From assembly GCA_024138025.1 (NCBI GenBank), contig JAMXBD010001033.1, positions 248,001 to 312,000 on the forward strand: DNA of 64,000 bases, in the 5' to 3' direction. Each line of letters begins with the position of its first letter. Positions within the stretch are counted from its first letter, which is position 1. A program made the translations under genes and the position numbers. The notes under the pieces were generated by a model. The model saw only the letters and a program-made list of their open reading frames with translations. It was not told the DNA's origin and made no database searches. The stretch comes from Combretum micranthum (Eukaryota > Streptophyta > Magnoliopsida > Myrtales > Combretaceae). Below are positions 23,759 through 36,745 of this stretch, one piece after another.

Positions 23759-24726
23759 ACGAAACAGCTGGCAATTGTGGGAAACTATTCTCAAGTTGCT
23801 GTAGATGTTGGTAACATAAGCCAGGTACATTGCTTTCTTTTGGCTTTGAACTATTTTCTTCTTTTGTAAACATGAGATGTTAATCATGATCATCCATTCT
23901 CGGCTATATTTTCATAACTTGCCATGGAATTCATTTATGTAAAAAAAAAAAATAGTTTGTTACAAGTTTTCAAGCTTTGTTCCAATTATATTCTACTGCC
24001 ATGGAATACCACCTAATCATCTTTTTAATCAGATTTTGGCAATCTCTTCTCACAAATAACATTTTATTTTACTCTCAGTGAGGAGGCTATGGTTGGACCT
24101 TCATCATAAGGACCTTTGCTTTCTCTAAGCCATGGAACTAGCTGCAATTACTGAGCTTGTTTTTCATAATGGTTGGATGGACTTGGTTAAAATGATATTT
24201 GCATTTCCTAAGACTTCCTGCCGGCAAGCATTGGCTATCACTTCTACTTTTGCTTCATTAAAGGGTTGACCTGCATGAAACCTAGTATTAACCTGCAGCT
24301 GCATCTTTTTGGTGGCCACAACTCACATTGAGAATGGATGCATTAACAGTAACAACAGACTTCTCATTCTCATTGCCACACCTGCGCACTAAATATCTAG
24401 TTATTGCACCTTCTTCACAAATCTTGGACTCAAATTGATTGCTATCCTTTTATGTTTACATGAGACTCAAATTGATTGCTATCCTTTTATGTTTACATGA
24501 GACTCAAATTGATTGCTATCCGACCTACATATATATATGCACTTATTTGAATATAAGACTTGATTAGACTTGTAGGTTGCTCCATGCTTATGTTTGAATC
24601 TCTATGTTATTTTCCCTTTATTATGTATTTGTCGTTGATGAAAGTCTTATAATTATTTTGTTGCAGGTGACATCCATATTAGTGCAGTCGGTGGACATTG
24701 CATCTAATTGTAGTCATCGTAAGTAA
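23759..24726 (+). CDS. possible last two exons of an unidentified small gene
   Basis: Two segments behave like exons. 23759-23824 follows TTTGACAG, precedes a GTACATT donor and is open in one frame only (TKQLAIVGNYSQVAVDVGNI, then SQ). 24667-24726 follows TTGTTGCAG and reads VTSILVQSVDIASNCSHRK followed by TAA in the same phase. The join is in frame. An earlier candidate exon at 23556-23620 (EAFIAFKEALKFK) does not join in phase. I do not recognise the protein. A start could lie near the CT/GA tracts at 21.3-21.6 kb, but no complete model can be built. It may be a real short gene, a pseudogene, or sequence carried by the adjacent Harbinger element. Confidence 0.3.
24427..24521 (+). repeat. 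37-bp tandem repeat, about 2.6 copies
   Basis: The unit starts GACTCAAATTGATTGCTATC and ends TTTACATGA. Copies start at 24427, 24464 and 24501, and the third breaks off after GCTATCC. The copies are identical by eye, so the duplication is recent. It lies in the intron before the last exon of the possible small gene. Confidence 0.9.
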
Positions 24727-24806
24727 AGATCAGTGATTGTCGTAGCGTATCGAGCATATACGACTTTGTTCTGCTATTTTGTTGTTCTTTTTTTTTTTTG
24801 GGAAAT

Positions 24807-25845
24807 ATGGCTGATAGGATCAATTGGAGCCAGAGGAAACAATTATTTTGTTGACCTATGTTTGGAGCAAGTGAGGTTAGGAAAACGTGGCAGCGGCCAC
24901 TTGCTGCTGCTACATTTCGGGAAGTAGGTGTGAAATTCGAGGAAATTAGGGAAAGAAATTGACCCCAAAACAATTGCGAAACAAGTGGGATTCTTTGCGA
25001 GCCCAATGGATAAAGTGGAATTGGCTGAAGCGCTACGCGAACACAGGGGTTGGATGGAATGAAGTGGTTCAAACCTATGAGGCGTCGGATGAGTGGTGGC
25101 GTGCAGCAGATGAGGTAAATGTCGAATCAATACGTTTTTTATCTGTTTCATTACGAATTAATGAATAGCACCACTGGAGCTACTGAATACATTTCCCTTT
25201 TCTTTGTTGCAGGAGTACAAGAGGAGTCACAGCGGAAGTGTTCTCTGTTTCCGGACGCGGGGATTGCAGTACAAGGAAAACCTTGATGAAATGTTCAGTG
25301 GGACCAAGGGGACGAACGACAAGTTATGGGCACCATCATCATCTGCTCCCCCGCCACAAGATAGTCCAGAAGGAAGTGGAGATTCAGAGGGTGATCCACA
25401 ATATGTTGATCCTCAGGACAATTTGCCATCAGTTGCAGATGATTCCAATGAAGACAGCTTTTTTCGAACAACGATGCATGCTGAGGAATCTTCTGCGAAG
25501 AGAAAAACATTTGGGTCAAATGGTAGAAAACGAGCAGGGAAGAAACGATACTCCAGAGAAGATATTACAAATGATTTAGGGGAGTTAATTGCATCTATGA
25601 AAGCAAGATCCTCCAACAACTCCATGTCTGTATGCAGTGGGGACGATCCGCGGAGTATGAAGGCGGTGATGGAAGAAGTGTGGACACTGCCTGCTATTGT
25701 ACAGAATATCCAAATGGGCTTGGATGCTGCAGATGTCCTTATGGACCCCGATAAGCGTGTAGTTTTTGTCAGCTGCCCAACCCCGGAAATAAAAACCCAA
25801 TTTTTGTTGCGAGAGATTGACAAGATGAAAGGAGCTAAACCATGA
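24807..25845 (+). pseudogene. Harbinger ORF1: Myb/SANT-like DNA-binding protein, frameshifted
   Basis: PIF/Harbinger elements need this second protein beside the transposase; it binds the element ends and assists nuclear entry. Two exons: 24807-25114 and 25213-25845 (GT at 25115, AG at 25211-25212). The Myb/SANT-like domain reads YFVDLCLEQVRLGKR, then FREVGVKFEEIRE in another frame, then LTPKQLRNKWDSLRAQW and the conserved ASDEWW in a third. At least two indels therefore break the first exon. Exon 2 is open for about 210 codons: QYKENLDEMFSG, APSSSAPPPQDSPEGSGD, a basic patch (KRKTFGSNGRKRAGKKR, a likely nuclear signal) and a C-terminal helix region ending KMKGAKP. It lies 190 bp upstream of the transposase, in the same direction. 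Indels rather than many stops suggest recent decay. Confidence 0.85.
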
Positions 25846-26038
25846 TACAACATTTCTTTTCGTCATTAAGTTTATGTTAGATTGTGATGCTGTTATATAT
25901 AACTTGTAGAAGAAAGTTTAACTTATGTATTTCATTCACAATGTTCATATGTGTTGGATGATATTGTTAGTACCTTATTCCTAAGATTGCTATGGAAATA
26001 GTCTTTTGTTTGTAAAATTCAATTTCACAGGGACACAA

Positions 26039-27375
26039 ATGGATTATGCGTTGGAGGAAGATGTAATCAAAGTGTCAGTGATATATCTTCTAATGGAGAA
26101 GCACTTACGCAAAAGCACACCATGCTACAATTCAAGAAGGAGAGGGTCGGACCTTATCAATGAGCTACTGAATCATAACAATCCAAGAAGATGTCAAAAC
26201 ATGTTCAGGTTGAACCCAGACCTGTTTCGTCGATTGTGTGCAACCTTGCAAGAATATGGGCTTGTTCGTAGTAGAGGAGTTGCTATAGATGAAAAAGTAG
26301 GGATATTTATGTTTATCGTTGGACATGGAGCTACAACGAGAGTAGTTCAAGAGATGTTTCAGCATTCGTCGGAAACAGTATTCCGACACTTCAATGACGT
26401 CCTCACAGCAGTAGGAACTGTCGAAAAACATAATAAAACCTGCGCATCCTGACTTTCCTAACATTCCATCACATATACGACAGAGTGATAAATACTTCCC
26501 ATTCTTCAAGGTTGTTATGTGTTTCTCGATTTCGCTCGTACATCGATATTAATGTTTCCACGTATTAACAAACGTTACTTTACAGGATTGTATTGGAGCA
26601 ATGGATGGAACTCACATTGCTGCCCATGTTCCAACTAATGACAGAATTATAAACACCAACAGAAAGGGTGAAGTTACACAAAATGTGTTATGCGTTTGTG
26701 ATTTTGACTATAGATTTACATTTGTAGCAGCAGGTGCAGATGGACAAAGTCATGATGCTAATGTATTATCTCGTGTACTAGGTGATCCCCAATTCAACTT
26801 TCCACAGCCCCCCAGGTAAAACTAGTTACAAAATGGCATTGCAATGTCTTACATTAAATTGTAGATTCGTTTCATCCCCTATATCATGGAAATACTATTT
26901 GTACAGGAAAGTACTATTTGGTTGACTCGGGATTCCCAAATAAAAGTGGATTTCTAGCTCCGTATAAAGGAGAGAGATACCATGGGTCTGAGTTTCGACA
27001 AGGGTACCCACCAAGAAATCCAAAGGAGCTATTCAATTATACGCATTCGTCTCTTCGGAACATTATTGAACGACATTCGCAATATGGAAGAACAGGTTCC
27101 GTATTCTATATAGCATGCCCAATTATAAAATGAGCAAACAGATAAAAATAGTGCTTGCTACAGCGGCTTTGCATAATTACATTTTAATGAATGATGGTGA
27201 TGATCCATACGTCAATGATTTTTTTTCAAGTGAAGAAGCTGCAGCAACTAATTGCTCTATGGTGAACGAGGCATATGGGAGTAGTAGTGCGACTAATTCA
27301 AGTGGTCATCGGTGGATGAATGGTGTACGAGATAGTATTGCTGCTGACTTATCAGCAAGACCACCTACTAATTAG
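26039..27375 (+). pseudogene. PIF/Harbinger DDE transposase, frameshifted
   Basis: DDE nuclease that cuts and joins Harbinger elements at TWA targets (HARBI1/ALP1-like family). Segments: 26039-26510, 26586-26815 and 26907-27375, with introns at 26511 (GT) to 26585 (AG) and 26816 to 26906. The N-terminus has MFRLNPDLFRRLCATLQEYG and VGHGATTRVVQEMFQHS. The first catalytic Asp is in CIGAMDGTHI, followed by GQSHDANVLSRVL. The second Asp is in YYLVDSGFPNKSGFLAPYKG, and the Glu is in SSLRNIIER. All three catalytic residues are present. Reading-frame breaks occur near 26425 (a run of A), at the poly-C stretch before the second intron (phases do not fit) and at about 27069 just after IIER. After that the frame with FAIWKNRFRILYSMPN and ATAALHNYILMND continues to the stop. 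The length, about 420 aa, is normal for the family. Confidence 0.88.
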
Positions 27376-27839
27376 ATATGATATCATCTAATGCCATGTA
27401 CCTACTACTATGTTGTTCATCTGAATATATATTCGTAAAATTGAAAAATAAGTTAGTGAAATGACAATTACCTGATTCAATTGAATAATGAATAAAAAAA
27501 TAACAACGATCGTACCCATATTAGTTGTAGCAATTATAATAATAACGACACTAAGAATAAAGTCATCATACAGTTGAAGTAGGAACACAATAGAGCAGAC
27601 TTTATCCATACAAGGGACTCAAAAAAAAAAGACAAATGAGAACACAACGAAACAGATAGTTTATCCAAACATGAGGTTGGAAACAGATACAGATCAGACA
27701 GCTTCATCCAAACAGCCTTTTTTCGAACAGACACAGATCAGACAGTTTCCCAAACACAGGTCACAAAACAGATGCAATACAGATACAGATACAGATACAG
27801 ATGAATAACAGACGATCCAAACAGACCCTATGTTCAGTA

Positions 27840-28310
27840 ATGGAATAGCAATGAGGAATGAGGAGTACTAAAGGAAAGGCCGTCATGATTTATTTATTTT
27901 TTATTTTTTCTTTCAGTTATCCCCACCACGCCTGAGCAAGTGGGTCGAAGCATGGGAATGACACTTTAATTGGATTCAATGTCTAGTCTAGCACCATAAA
28001 GGATTTTTTTATACTTTCTTTGCTCCAATATCTTGCAAATGGCTAGTAATGGAAATGTATAATTGCTTTGAGAAGCGTATCATTTCAAGTAAACCAACTC
28101 GAAAAATTATAAAAACCCTTATAATTGGGTGATATGATTGTTAATTTCTTAATAGGATTGGCCTGGTTCAATCTTTAGCTTCTCAAAGATATAATAGATA
28201 GTATTTGGAGAAAGAAAAAACTTGAGAAATTTAATCTCTGCTCTCAGAAAAAAAAAATTGTGTATTATGGATTAAGTATCTATGATTTATTCAGACTAAT
28301 TGAGTACTCA
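27840..28310. other. intergenic, nothing recognised
   Basis: AT-rich DNA with no coding evidence. Confidence 0.35.
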
Positions 28311-28319
28311 GTTTGCCTA

Positions 28320-28690
28320 GATATGCTCATTCCACTTGATGCATAGTTGCTCGGTTATCGTCAACTCCACTCTGGACGTCCTAAGCTTAGTAGCCGTCGC
28401 CCACTTCTTTAATAACTTTCATACCTTCCACAAATTCCATTATGTACATAAACTTTGATAATTGTCAATTGCCATTTTTCTATTAATATTCATTGGGTAA
28501 TTAATGCCACATGAGCTGATGATACTTAGCTCTTATTTTGTTACTTTATTCACTCTCTATCCTTATACCATACTCACTTGACTGTCGGAGAGACTAAATC
28601 GGACAACACCCCGTGCCTACTAATCCGTTATGATTTTGCAGGCCTTATTTCAAATATGCTCAGATCCAATACACTCTATCAACTGGCTTT
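28320..28690. repeat. possible LTR remnant
   Basis: TTGACTGTCGGAGAGACTAA followed by GGACAACACCCCGTGCC resembles the CGTCGGAG..CACCCCCGG motif common in LTRs of plant Tat-type gypsy elements. No internal region or partner is visible. Confidence 0.3.
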
Positions 28691-28697
28691 TATGGAA

Positions 28698-28719
28698 TAT
28701 ATATATATATATATATATT
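28698..28719. repeat. (AT)n microsatellite
   Basis: About eleven AT units. Confidence 0.9.
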
Positions 28720-28979
28720 AATAAAATATCTATCAATTAAATGTATGTTATTGAGTGTGAATGATCCACACATAGGCCAATTCATAGGAAATAGATGGCT
28801 GTGCTCTTGGCCTATTGCTTATTTCCGAGTGCCTTTTTTTTTCCCCTCCTGTTTTTTTTCTTGCCAAAATTTCTATGTGCTGACTGGATGGTAAATGTGG
28901 ATCAGCTAAGTGGTTCTTTATTTCTGAGGTAGGCATGCTTTTATATAATCCGATCCATAATTAATGAACCTAACCCTAA

Positions 28980-30180
28980 AACAAAATGTAAATCAAATTA
29001 AGAAAATAAGAAATGAAAAAAAAATAATATTATATTTATATTCCAAATTACATATTTAGTTGTGAATTTATATTTAATAAAATTATATAATAGATTTTTA
29101 ATTCAATTTAATTTAATTTGATTGTGATTCGGTTGGATTTTATGTGAAAAGTTTTTAGACCTTTGAATTTTGATTCTATCTAATAAATTATAAGTGATTT
29201 GTTAATAATTTAAAAAAAAAAAAAAAGACAGAAAGAGAGAAACCTCCTTGGTTAAGCAATGGCGAGGAATTTTAGTTGAAAACGATGAGAGCCACGTGAC
29301 AAGACTGGCCCCTCCAATCCAAAGCAACTCCATTACCCGTGATTCAAACAAAGAAAAGGCCAAAAAAAAAAAAAAACACAATTTAATGGTACATCATGAC
29401 CAGCTAAATGGTCCGTGCGTAATTAAGAATTAATATTTTTTAAATAGATAGCAAGAGCGGTATATAAATATTGTAAAACTATACATATGGAGAAATTTTA
29501 TGAGGCATCCAGATGCCTACCACATCTATATTTTATGAATCTCTTTCTTTTTAAGAATTTTACTATTTTATCCCTAAATTTTCCACATAAGATTTTTTAA
29601 AACTTGTTATGATTTTGTAGGTGTTATATATTTTTTACATAATACTTATTTTTTTCCGAGCGATGTTGATGGAAATAATCATTTACAAAATCATTTAAGA
29701 ATAAATTATGTGAAAAAATCCATATACATCAATTATTAATATTTAATTTATTATTGAAAACCATAATTATTAAAATTAAAATTTAATAATTGATCTAACA
29801 TATTTTAAATAGATAAAAACAAAAGGAAGATAATCGTTTAATTTAAAATCGATACAACAAAAAAGAAATACAATCACAAACTAATTCAAAGTACAAGTGA
29901 TAATTAGCCAAAAAAGATAAATTAAACAAAAGTGAGAACCATGAACAACAAACAAATACTTGAAAGTGACAAACTAGTAATCACTAACTAGAATTTCTAA
30001 ATTGTTGCCACAGATGTTCAATCAAGTCGACTTGCAACTGAAGATGCTTTATCCTATCATGAAATTGAATATTTTTTACAATACATGTTGCATAAATCGC
30101 AATATAATTTCGAGAGATATAAGGTGTCGAATCATTGATACCTTCCAATTCGTAATCCGAACTTCATAATTGAAGTTGCA
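28980..30180. other. AT-rich intergenic DNA
   Basis: Nothing coding is seen. The stretch 29490-30180 may belong to the transposon relic that follows, but I could not find its terminal repeat. Confidence 0.35.
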
Positions 30181-30183
30181 ATT

Positions 30184-31283
30184 GTCTCATTTATCCTCAA
30201 CAATCATATTATGCATAATTATACATGCTCTCATTATTTGTCCTATTATCTCTTGATCTCAATAATGCAAAGGCCTACGAACCATATGAAAAGTGATTAT
30301 AGTACTCCAAAGGTCGTTCAACATCTTTTCTATACCTTTCTTGGTACCTAGCAAATAACTATTCCTTATACTACATAAATATGAAACAGATTTGACAATG
30401 TTGACCATCCTAGAGATATGCCATCTGTCAAATAATATCCCATATTATAATCTCTACCATCAATGGTGTAGTTAATCGGAGGAACTCGCTCCTCTATAAC
30501 ATCATCAATAGGGGAGAGTGTCCAATATGTTAATATCATTATTTGATGCTAGAACACATAGAATGCATGTCATATTCAAGTATCATATAAAGTGACAGCT
30601 TCAAGTATAATTGTTGGACAACTGTGATCACTCGGTATACATTCCATGCCATCAAACTAGACAATTCTTCCACTCTAATGCATACAATCAATGCTACCCA
30701 GCATGCCATGAAATCCATGTTGCTTAGCAATAGCAAGCAAGTGTTGAATATCAGTAGAATTAGGCTTTCGTGTACTCATTGCCAAAACAAGCAATGACAC
30801 CTTCAACAAAATGCTTGACGCATTCATTATTGTATTTTAGCAAATGTGAGTAGTCATCCAAAGCATCGCTGTTACCTGTTTGTTAACATTTGAATAGCTA
30901 CAATGCACTTTTTGTAGTGGTGAAGTGCTAAATTTACCAACAATATCTCTTTTGTTTAAAATATGGGGAGTAATTTTGTAATGCTTGCATGATGTGGACA
31001 AATATAACTTTCCTCATGTGAAATTTTCGTTGAGTTGCTCATCCATATATATTGAATTATAAAAAAATAGTCATTATACAAATAATTTTAACCTTCGGAA
31101 CGACTTCTATCGATATATATTCTCTTTCGTCTTCTTGTAAAAGAATTCATACTTAACTCTAGAAGCATTTGATATAAAGAATTAATAAGTTTTGCTAGAG
31201 CTTGCCCAATTCAATATAAATGGTTCTTCGGCCACCTCATGGGTTACATTCTCCAATTTAGAATCAAAGCTACTTGTTGACAT
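30184..31283 (-). pseudogene. second PIF-type transposase relic (PF04827-like 'plant transposon protein')
   Basis: On the minus strand the remains follow the known order of this family. The start, MSTSSFDSKLENVTHEVAEE, is at 31283. A central block at 30736-30539 reads SNMDFMACWVALIVCIRVEE with LYLKLSLYMILEYDMHS and corresponds to the GMLGSIDCMHW..ILEAVA..DLWIWHAFF part of the family. YNMGYYLTDGI lies at about 30430, and RRPLHY followed by IIGQIMRACIIMHNMIVED lies near 30190-30270. Stops and frame changes are frequent throughout. This is a different subfamily from the element at 24.8-27.4 kb. Neither ends nor target duplication could be recognised. Confidence 0.75.
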
Positions 31284-31399
31284 GATTAGTGAGAGGGTTA
31301 ATTTGTGTTGATTTAAATGGAATGAGAAATGCGAAAGTGCTTGTGAGGATATGTTTCTTTGCTTATATATAAGAAGACTAGTGGGCACTTTTATAATGG

Positions 31400-34300
31400 G
31401 TAATTTTTTTTAATTGAATTCATTGATGGATGCTTTTACGACGACTAGTTTTTTAGATTGATTTCATTAATAGATATGCTTGCATTGGCTAATTTCTTAA
31501 AAAAAAAAAAAGAAAAAAGATGTAATACATATTGAAAGGCTACTCTTAGTGCTAATGGTTAATTAAAAGTAGAAGCAATGATTACTTCTTCTTTACATCA
31601 TATCTTTTTGCATCTTTTCAATATGTTGCCTTTGCACCCATCCATCAATGATGTATCAGTAAATATTATTGATTTTTCCTACTCTAGCTACTTCGATATT
31701 CTTTTTATTGTATCTTCATTATATTTACGCAATATCAAATTTCTCACTATCTACATTGTTTAAACCTTTCAACTTCTCTATCAATCCTTTAATTGCTCCA
31801 CTATTTTTAGTTTTTTTTCCTTTTCCTTTCCTCTTACCTACTACTACTTTGCAGGTAGGCAATGAGCACTTCAGTAACCTCATCATCTTACGGCACATCA
31901 ATATTTGAGGATGAACTTGTATACGCTCTGGATATACTACCTTTGATTTGCTTCTTTGACTCTTTTCATCATTTCCAATTTGAGACATTCATTTAGGCTC
32001 ATTTCGCAATATAACCCAACAATGCTCAATTGTACATTGCTTTTTTTTTTTTCATTTTGTTTGAATAAATAATGAACATTTTTTATATAGTATGCTCATT
32101 CTTTCCACTTTTAGCCCATCGTTTTATTTGAGGGGACCTTGAAAAAAATTTAAGTAAAAATTTTGAGTGAACGAAGAAGGTAAATTTTTACATATTTATA
32201 GTAGTAAAAAAATCATTTCACTTTGCATTGCAATTTGCAATGCCATATTCCAATGCAATGGCGAGAACTTCCAAAGTTCGAAAAATATGAAATGCTCGGT
32301 GGTTGAAAAGAAATTTCAATGCAAATTGCAACGATGGAAAAAGAAAAATAAATGCAGAGTTAAAAAAATAAGGAGCTGTGAATTGTTGTTGCAAATTGCA
32401 ATTGCTAGAACTTGAATAAAGTGTTGAGAAGCAAAATGACTAGGAAACATATGTCTAATCGTGTTAGACCAAAAGCAAATAAATTATATATATGTTAAGG
32501 ACCTACATTCTAGGGTCATTTGAAGATGACCCCAAACAGTTTAAGGGCCTCTCCTATCCTATAGGACATCAAAAAGCGAGGCCCGTCATCTAGTATCTCG
32601 TGTCCTTAGGATTGGGATGCTATGAGTTCACATGTCAGGTCATTCCATGTAATGTTTTAGTACTACTGAACCTTCTTATCGTTCAAAATCTTCCTCCTAT
32701 TATATTATATATATATATATATATTATTTACCTTGTTTTTACCTATTATCTTTTAGCCATTAAATTTATTTTCTTTTTTATTATTTTTTTGAAAGACATA
32801 TCTTTAGTATAAGGTCACAACTACTTAAAAAGTCTTATAACTCCCTTAGACATGTTTTGCTTACTATAATATTATCAAACTAGAGATTCTACCTAGAATC
32901 GTAGAAGTCCATGGAATCATAAAATTCTACAACCAATATAAATTTAATTACAAAAACTATATATTTGATTATTATATCAAAAAAACTTTAAATAAATGAT
33001 GAAAATAAAGAAATTTACCATTATTTTTAGTTACATATAGCCAAAATGAAGATACAAGACCAATTATTTATGCCTTCAAATCTCTTAGGTATCCACTATA
33101 ATTCAAATCTTGCTTTTTAAGTTTTAGCCATCACAATTCATATTCTCATTAATATGTTTAATGCAATTTTGATAATTACAGTAATTATTCACATTTACTG
33201 ATGATTCACAATCTGCTCTTATCATGATGTATTGCAAATTTTGTTCAAATAATCATGTGTGAGGTGTTGGATTTGTGTAGTAATGAGCATTTTTCATGTT
33301 CACTGAATATTTATGCAAACAAAAATCATTAAATCTATTACAAATAAATTACATATGGAAAATTAAAGAAAAGGAAAATAAAGCACTCTGTATTTTTTAA
33401 TTTTCATCCCAATAATTCAAAATACATTAGAGTATATAAATCGGAAGAAGATAACCCCTAGAAAAAAGGAAAGAAAAAACAAAGGAAATGAAAGCAAAAA
33501 AAAAAAAATTAGATTAGTTTAAGATAAATATAGAGAACCAACCAAAAGTTCAAAAATTTAAATATATTAAATTACTTACTCTTTCAAAGTTCAAATGGAA
33601 TAAAAATATGTAAAATTACTATATTACCGATTCTATAATGTAGAATCACGATTCCACAACGAGTTTACTCTAATAACAATTTTGTACGTAAGTTGAATTA
33701 AAATTATGTTATTAACTTGTAAAAACGAAATAGACTCGCAAGTTTAACAATCATAGAAATAATATTGAATAAGTTTGAATTTGATCTCGTTAAGTTTATT
33801 TAGACTTAATTTATCTAAAATATATTTTTTATTCATTAAAAAGATTATTAATATTCATCTCGTCTCAACTTAATTAGGCTTATAAACTATTTAAATTTAA
33901 TATTATAAAATTCATGCTTAATTTGACAAATTATTCAAGGAACTCAAGATGAAGCTCGACCCAAAAAGTCAGTTGCTTTCTTGTTTAATCATTTACTTAA
34001 CCCCTCATTCCCCGTGATGCTCCGCCACTCAGTATCTGACGTCTGACGATGGATGTTGGGGGAAAATAGCTGTTCCTGTATTAAATTAAAATTAAAAGTT
34101 TATTTATAGTAATATTACACTGTTTGGTTGAAAGACAGGTGTAGATGAGGAAAATTCGTTAGGTTCTGATTGCTCAAATTGGGTCACGATTCGGATGAGT
34201 AGAACTAATTTGTTAAATATTCATGACTACTAGCAAATTTCATTAAATGATTATAGGCCAAGTCTTCGTTAATAAAACTATATTTAAGTCCAATTATTTG

Positions 34301-36740
34301 AATTAATTACATTGTCCAAATAATGCATTGTAATTTTTTGGAATAATATGCTTCGCTGGAATTGCCTAATATAGTTTTGATAATTTTCAACAAACCCAAG
34401 AATTTTACTGGTATTTATTATAGGTTTTGGGCTTATACGTTTGTAATCTAAGAACATTATGCTAATTAATATCGTCTAATTGTAGTTGGTATGATCAGAT
34501 GGTTGTCATTAACCAATGTTTCTATCAATTCTAGAGTAGTTTTGATTATAAAGAATAACCGTGCCTTTAGTTCGCTTGACTAAATAAGGCTGGAAAAAAA
34601 ATAGCATTTCTTTATTTTATAGTTAAGGGTTTTTAAAATAAAACGTGCTTTTTCATCAAGATAAATTATATTAAAATATATCAATATTGATGGTAATTTC
34701 ATTTAAGTATGAACATTTTAAATTGTTTAAAGTAGGAATTAATGCTTGAGAATTTAAGGTATGAATTTCAAGTAGGTAAAAGTTAAAAAAAGGTATTAAA
34801 GTTTTATGAGTTAAATAAGTATCAATAATTGATCATGAATGAAAATATGGAAAACTTAATTGAAAATCAATGGAAATATTAATACATTAAATGAACTTTT
34901 ATAAAATTTTTTACAAATCAAATAAAATATAGATATTCCATCATAATAAAACCGGAATACTCATTTCATTGCATTAAACCAAACATATCATATGTGATTA
35001 TTTATTCTTTATACATCTAGCAATGGAATCGCATAAATCTAAGATTATCTATTCTGCTTCAATAATTTTCTAGGAAATACTTCACTGGTTTTCATTTTCT
35101 TTTGATGCATCACTAAACAATTAACTCAAAATATTCATTTGATTTTTTTTTTTTGTAATCTCATTCTTTAGATCACAAATCTCATTTCTTTCACCCTTTT
35201 TAGAAAGTGAGAATAAAGAGTTCTAAACAAGTCCCATTTTGAACAAGGCATCAAAAGATTATTCTCATATAAAAACAAAGGCATTCCACAAGGATGTCCT
35301 TTGCCTCCAGTCTTGATGAACATCTACCTTCACTAGGAAGAGCAAAATTTTGCTTTTCATTTCACCGAATTTTTATTTTCTTTCATACTGTTAAACGTAA
35401 TAATATATACTCAATTATAATCGTTCCATGAAAACTCTTAAAATTGTCAGACCCTAGTTTTTTCCAAAATTCAATGCTTAATACTCCTTGAAAAATTGAT
35501 GTGTTACTTGACTTGTAAATTTTGTTAGCTTGGCATAGCATCACACTTGATTTAATATATTTAAGAAAAGTAATAAAAAAATTAAAAGACTAAAATGAAA
35601 AAAAAATATGGGAATTGGGAAAAAGGAAATCAGCTTTAAAAGAGAAAAAAGTTGTTGCTGTTTCCCCGATTCAATTCATCAATTAGGGTTTCTCTCTCAT
35701 AAACCTCTCTCTATCTTTCATTAATTAGCAACAAAATCAGTAAACAACGCTGTAGAGGCTTAAAGAACAACAATGATCTAGCATTCTTCAACTACGACCA
35801 AAAAGAAATGGAAGCTCAGGTTCTAGAGCTTAGAAGGAGAGATTTAGTAAAACTCAGTTAATCCTTTGATGCTTGTTCCTTTTACCTCGTTGCCAAAAAG
35901 GTCGTGTCTTTTGTAAGAATGCATCCTTGAGTGCCGCTGTATTAGGAAAAATTATACTCGATAAAAGCAAGGCAAGTATCTCAACTCTTGTATTTTGGCA
36001 ATTTGCCGCTTAAGTTTTCAATTTTTACAAATTAATACTTCAGTTTAAAATAATGTTTAAATTAGTGGCATTAAATCTCAACTCTTATTTTGGCAATTTA
36101 TTGCTTAAATGTTCAATTTATAAAAATTAATACTCCTAGTATAAATAATGTTTAAATTGGTGGCTTTAAACTTTATAATTTATTGCTTTTATTTAAAGAT
36201 AAATTCAATTTAGTATCTTGAAGATATTAAACTGAGCTTTGTTTCAAAATAGAAGCACTTACTTGTTTTTAGACGCTAGATAGGCAAAATCCGAAAACGA
36301 TACTTGTTTAGCTATTATCTCTAGATATATGAATATTAAAATAAAAACTACTTTTAATTAAATAGTTTATTCTATTGTTATGCTAGGATTTCGTAAATGC
36401 ATATTTAATAGATTGATGATATATAGGAAGGGAATTTATTTACGACAGGACTTAGAGGAGTTTGAGATAATGTTTTTTCTTTTTGTTTTAACTTTTTTTA
36501 ACATTACTTATAAATTAAGTGTCATGTCAACCTCGAATCAACAATTGATACATGAACTTCTTAGTGTGAGAACACTTTTTAATAATAAGGACCTTATTTA
36601 CAAAAACTTTGATGCCACAACCTTGGCTTTCCTCCTTACAATGAAGGATCGCATTAGAGTATCCACATCTATGAAGGATCAAATTAGAGCATTCACATCT
36701 ATAAATTTCTATATAAAGTCTTTAAGTTGTCACATCATCA
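31400..36740. other. long AT-rich stretch without a supported gene
   Basis: Mostly AT-rich DNA with scattered short open frames. There is a short AT microsatellite at 32702-32724. At 35640-35850 lies a 5'-leader-like piece (TTAGGGTTTCTCTCTC, then CTCTCTCTATCTTTC) followed by a short coding-like stretch (NDLAFFNYDQKEMEAQVLEL) that soon meets a stop. This may be a fragment of a gene I do not recognise. Confidence 0.35.
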
Positions 36741-36745
36741 TCTTA

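Larger units (their letters stand above)
24727..27827 (+). mobile_element. PIF/Harbinger transposon, right end defined, left end uncertain
   Basis: Holds the Myb/SANT ORF and the transposase. The right end is at 27827: read on the minus strand it starts GGGTCTGTTTGGATCGTCTG and continues with TTCATCTGTATCTGTATCTG, the same as the ends of the MITEs at 18657 and 36979. Subterminal ACAGAT/CAGATC motifs recur from 27645 to 27803 and may be transposase-binding repeats. The left end is not seen directly before ORF1. The nearest similar motif in the right orientation is at 20969, which would make the element 6.9 kb, but 3-bp flanks there (TAC against TAT) do not match. The left boundary given here is a minimum. 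Confidence 0.75.
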
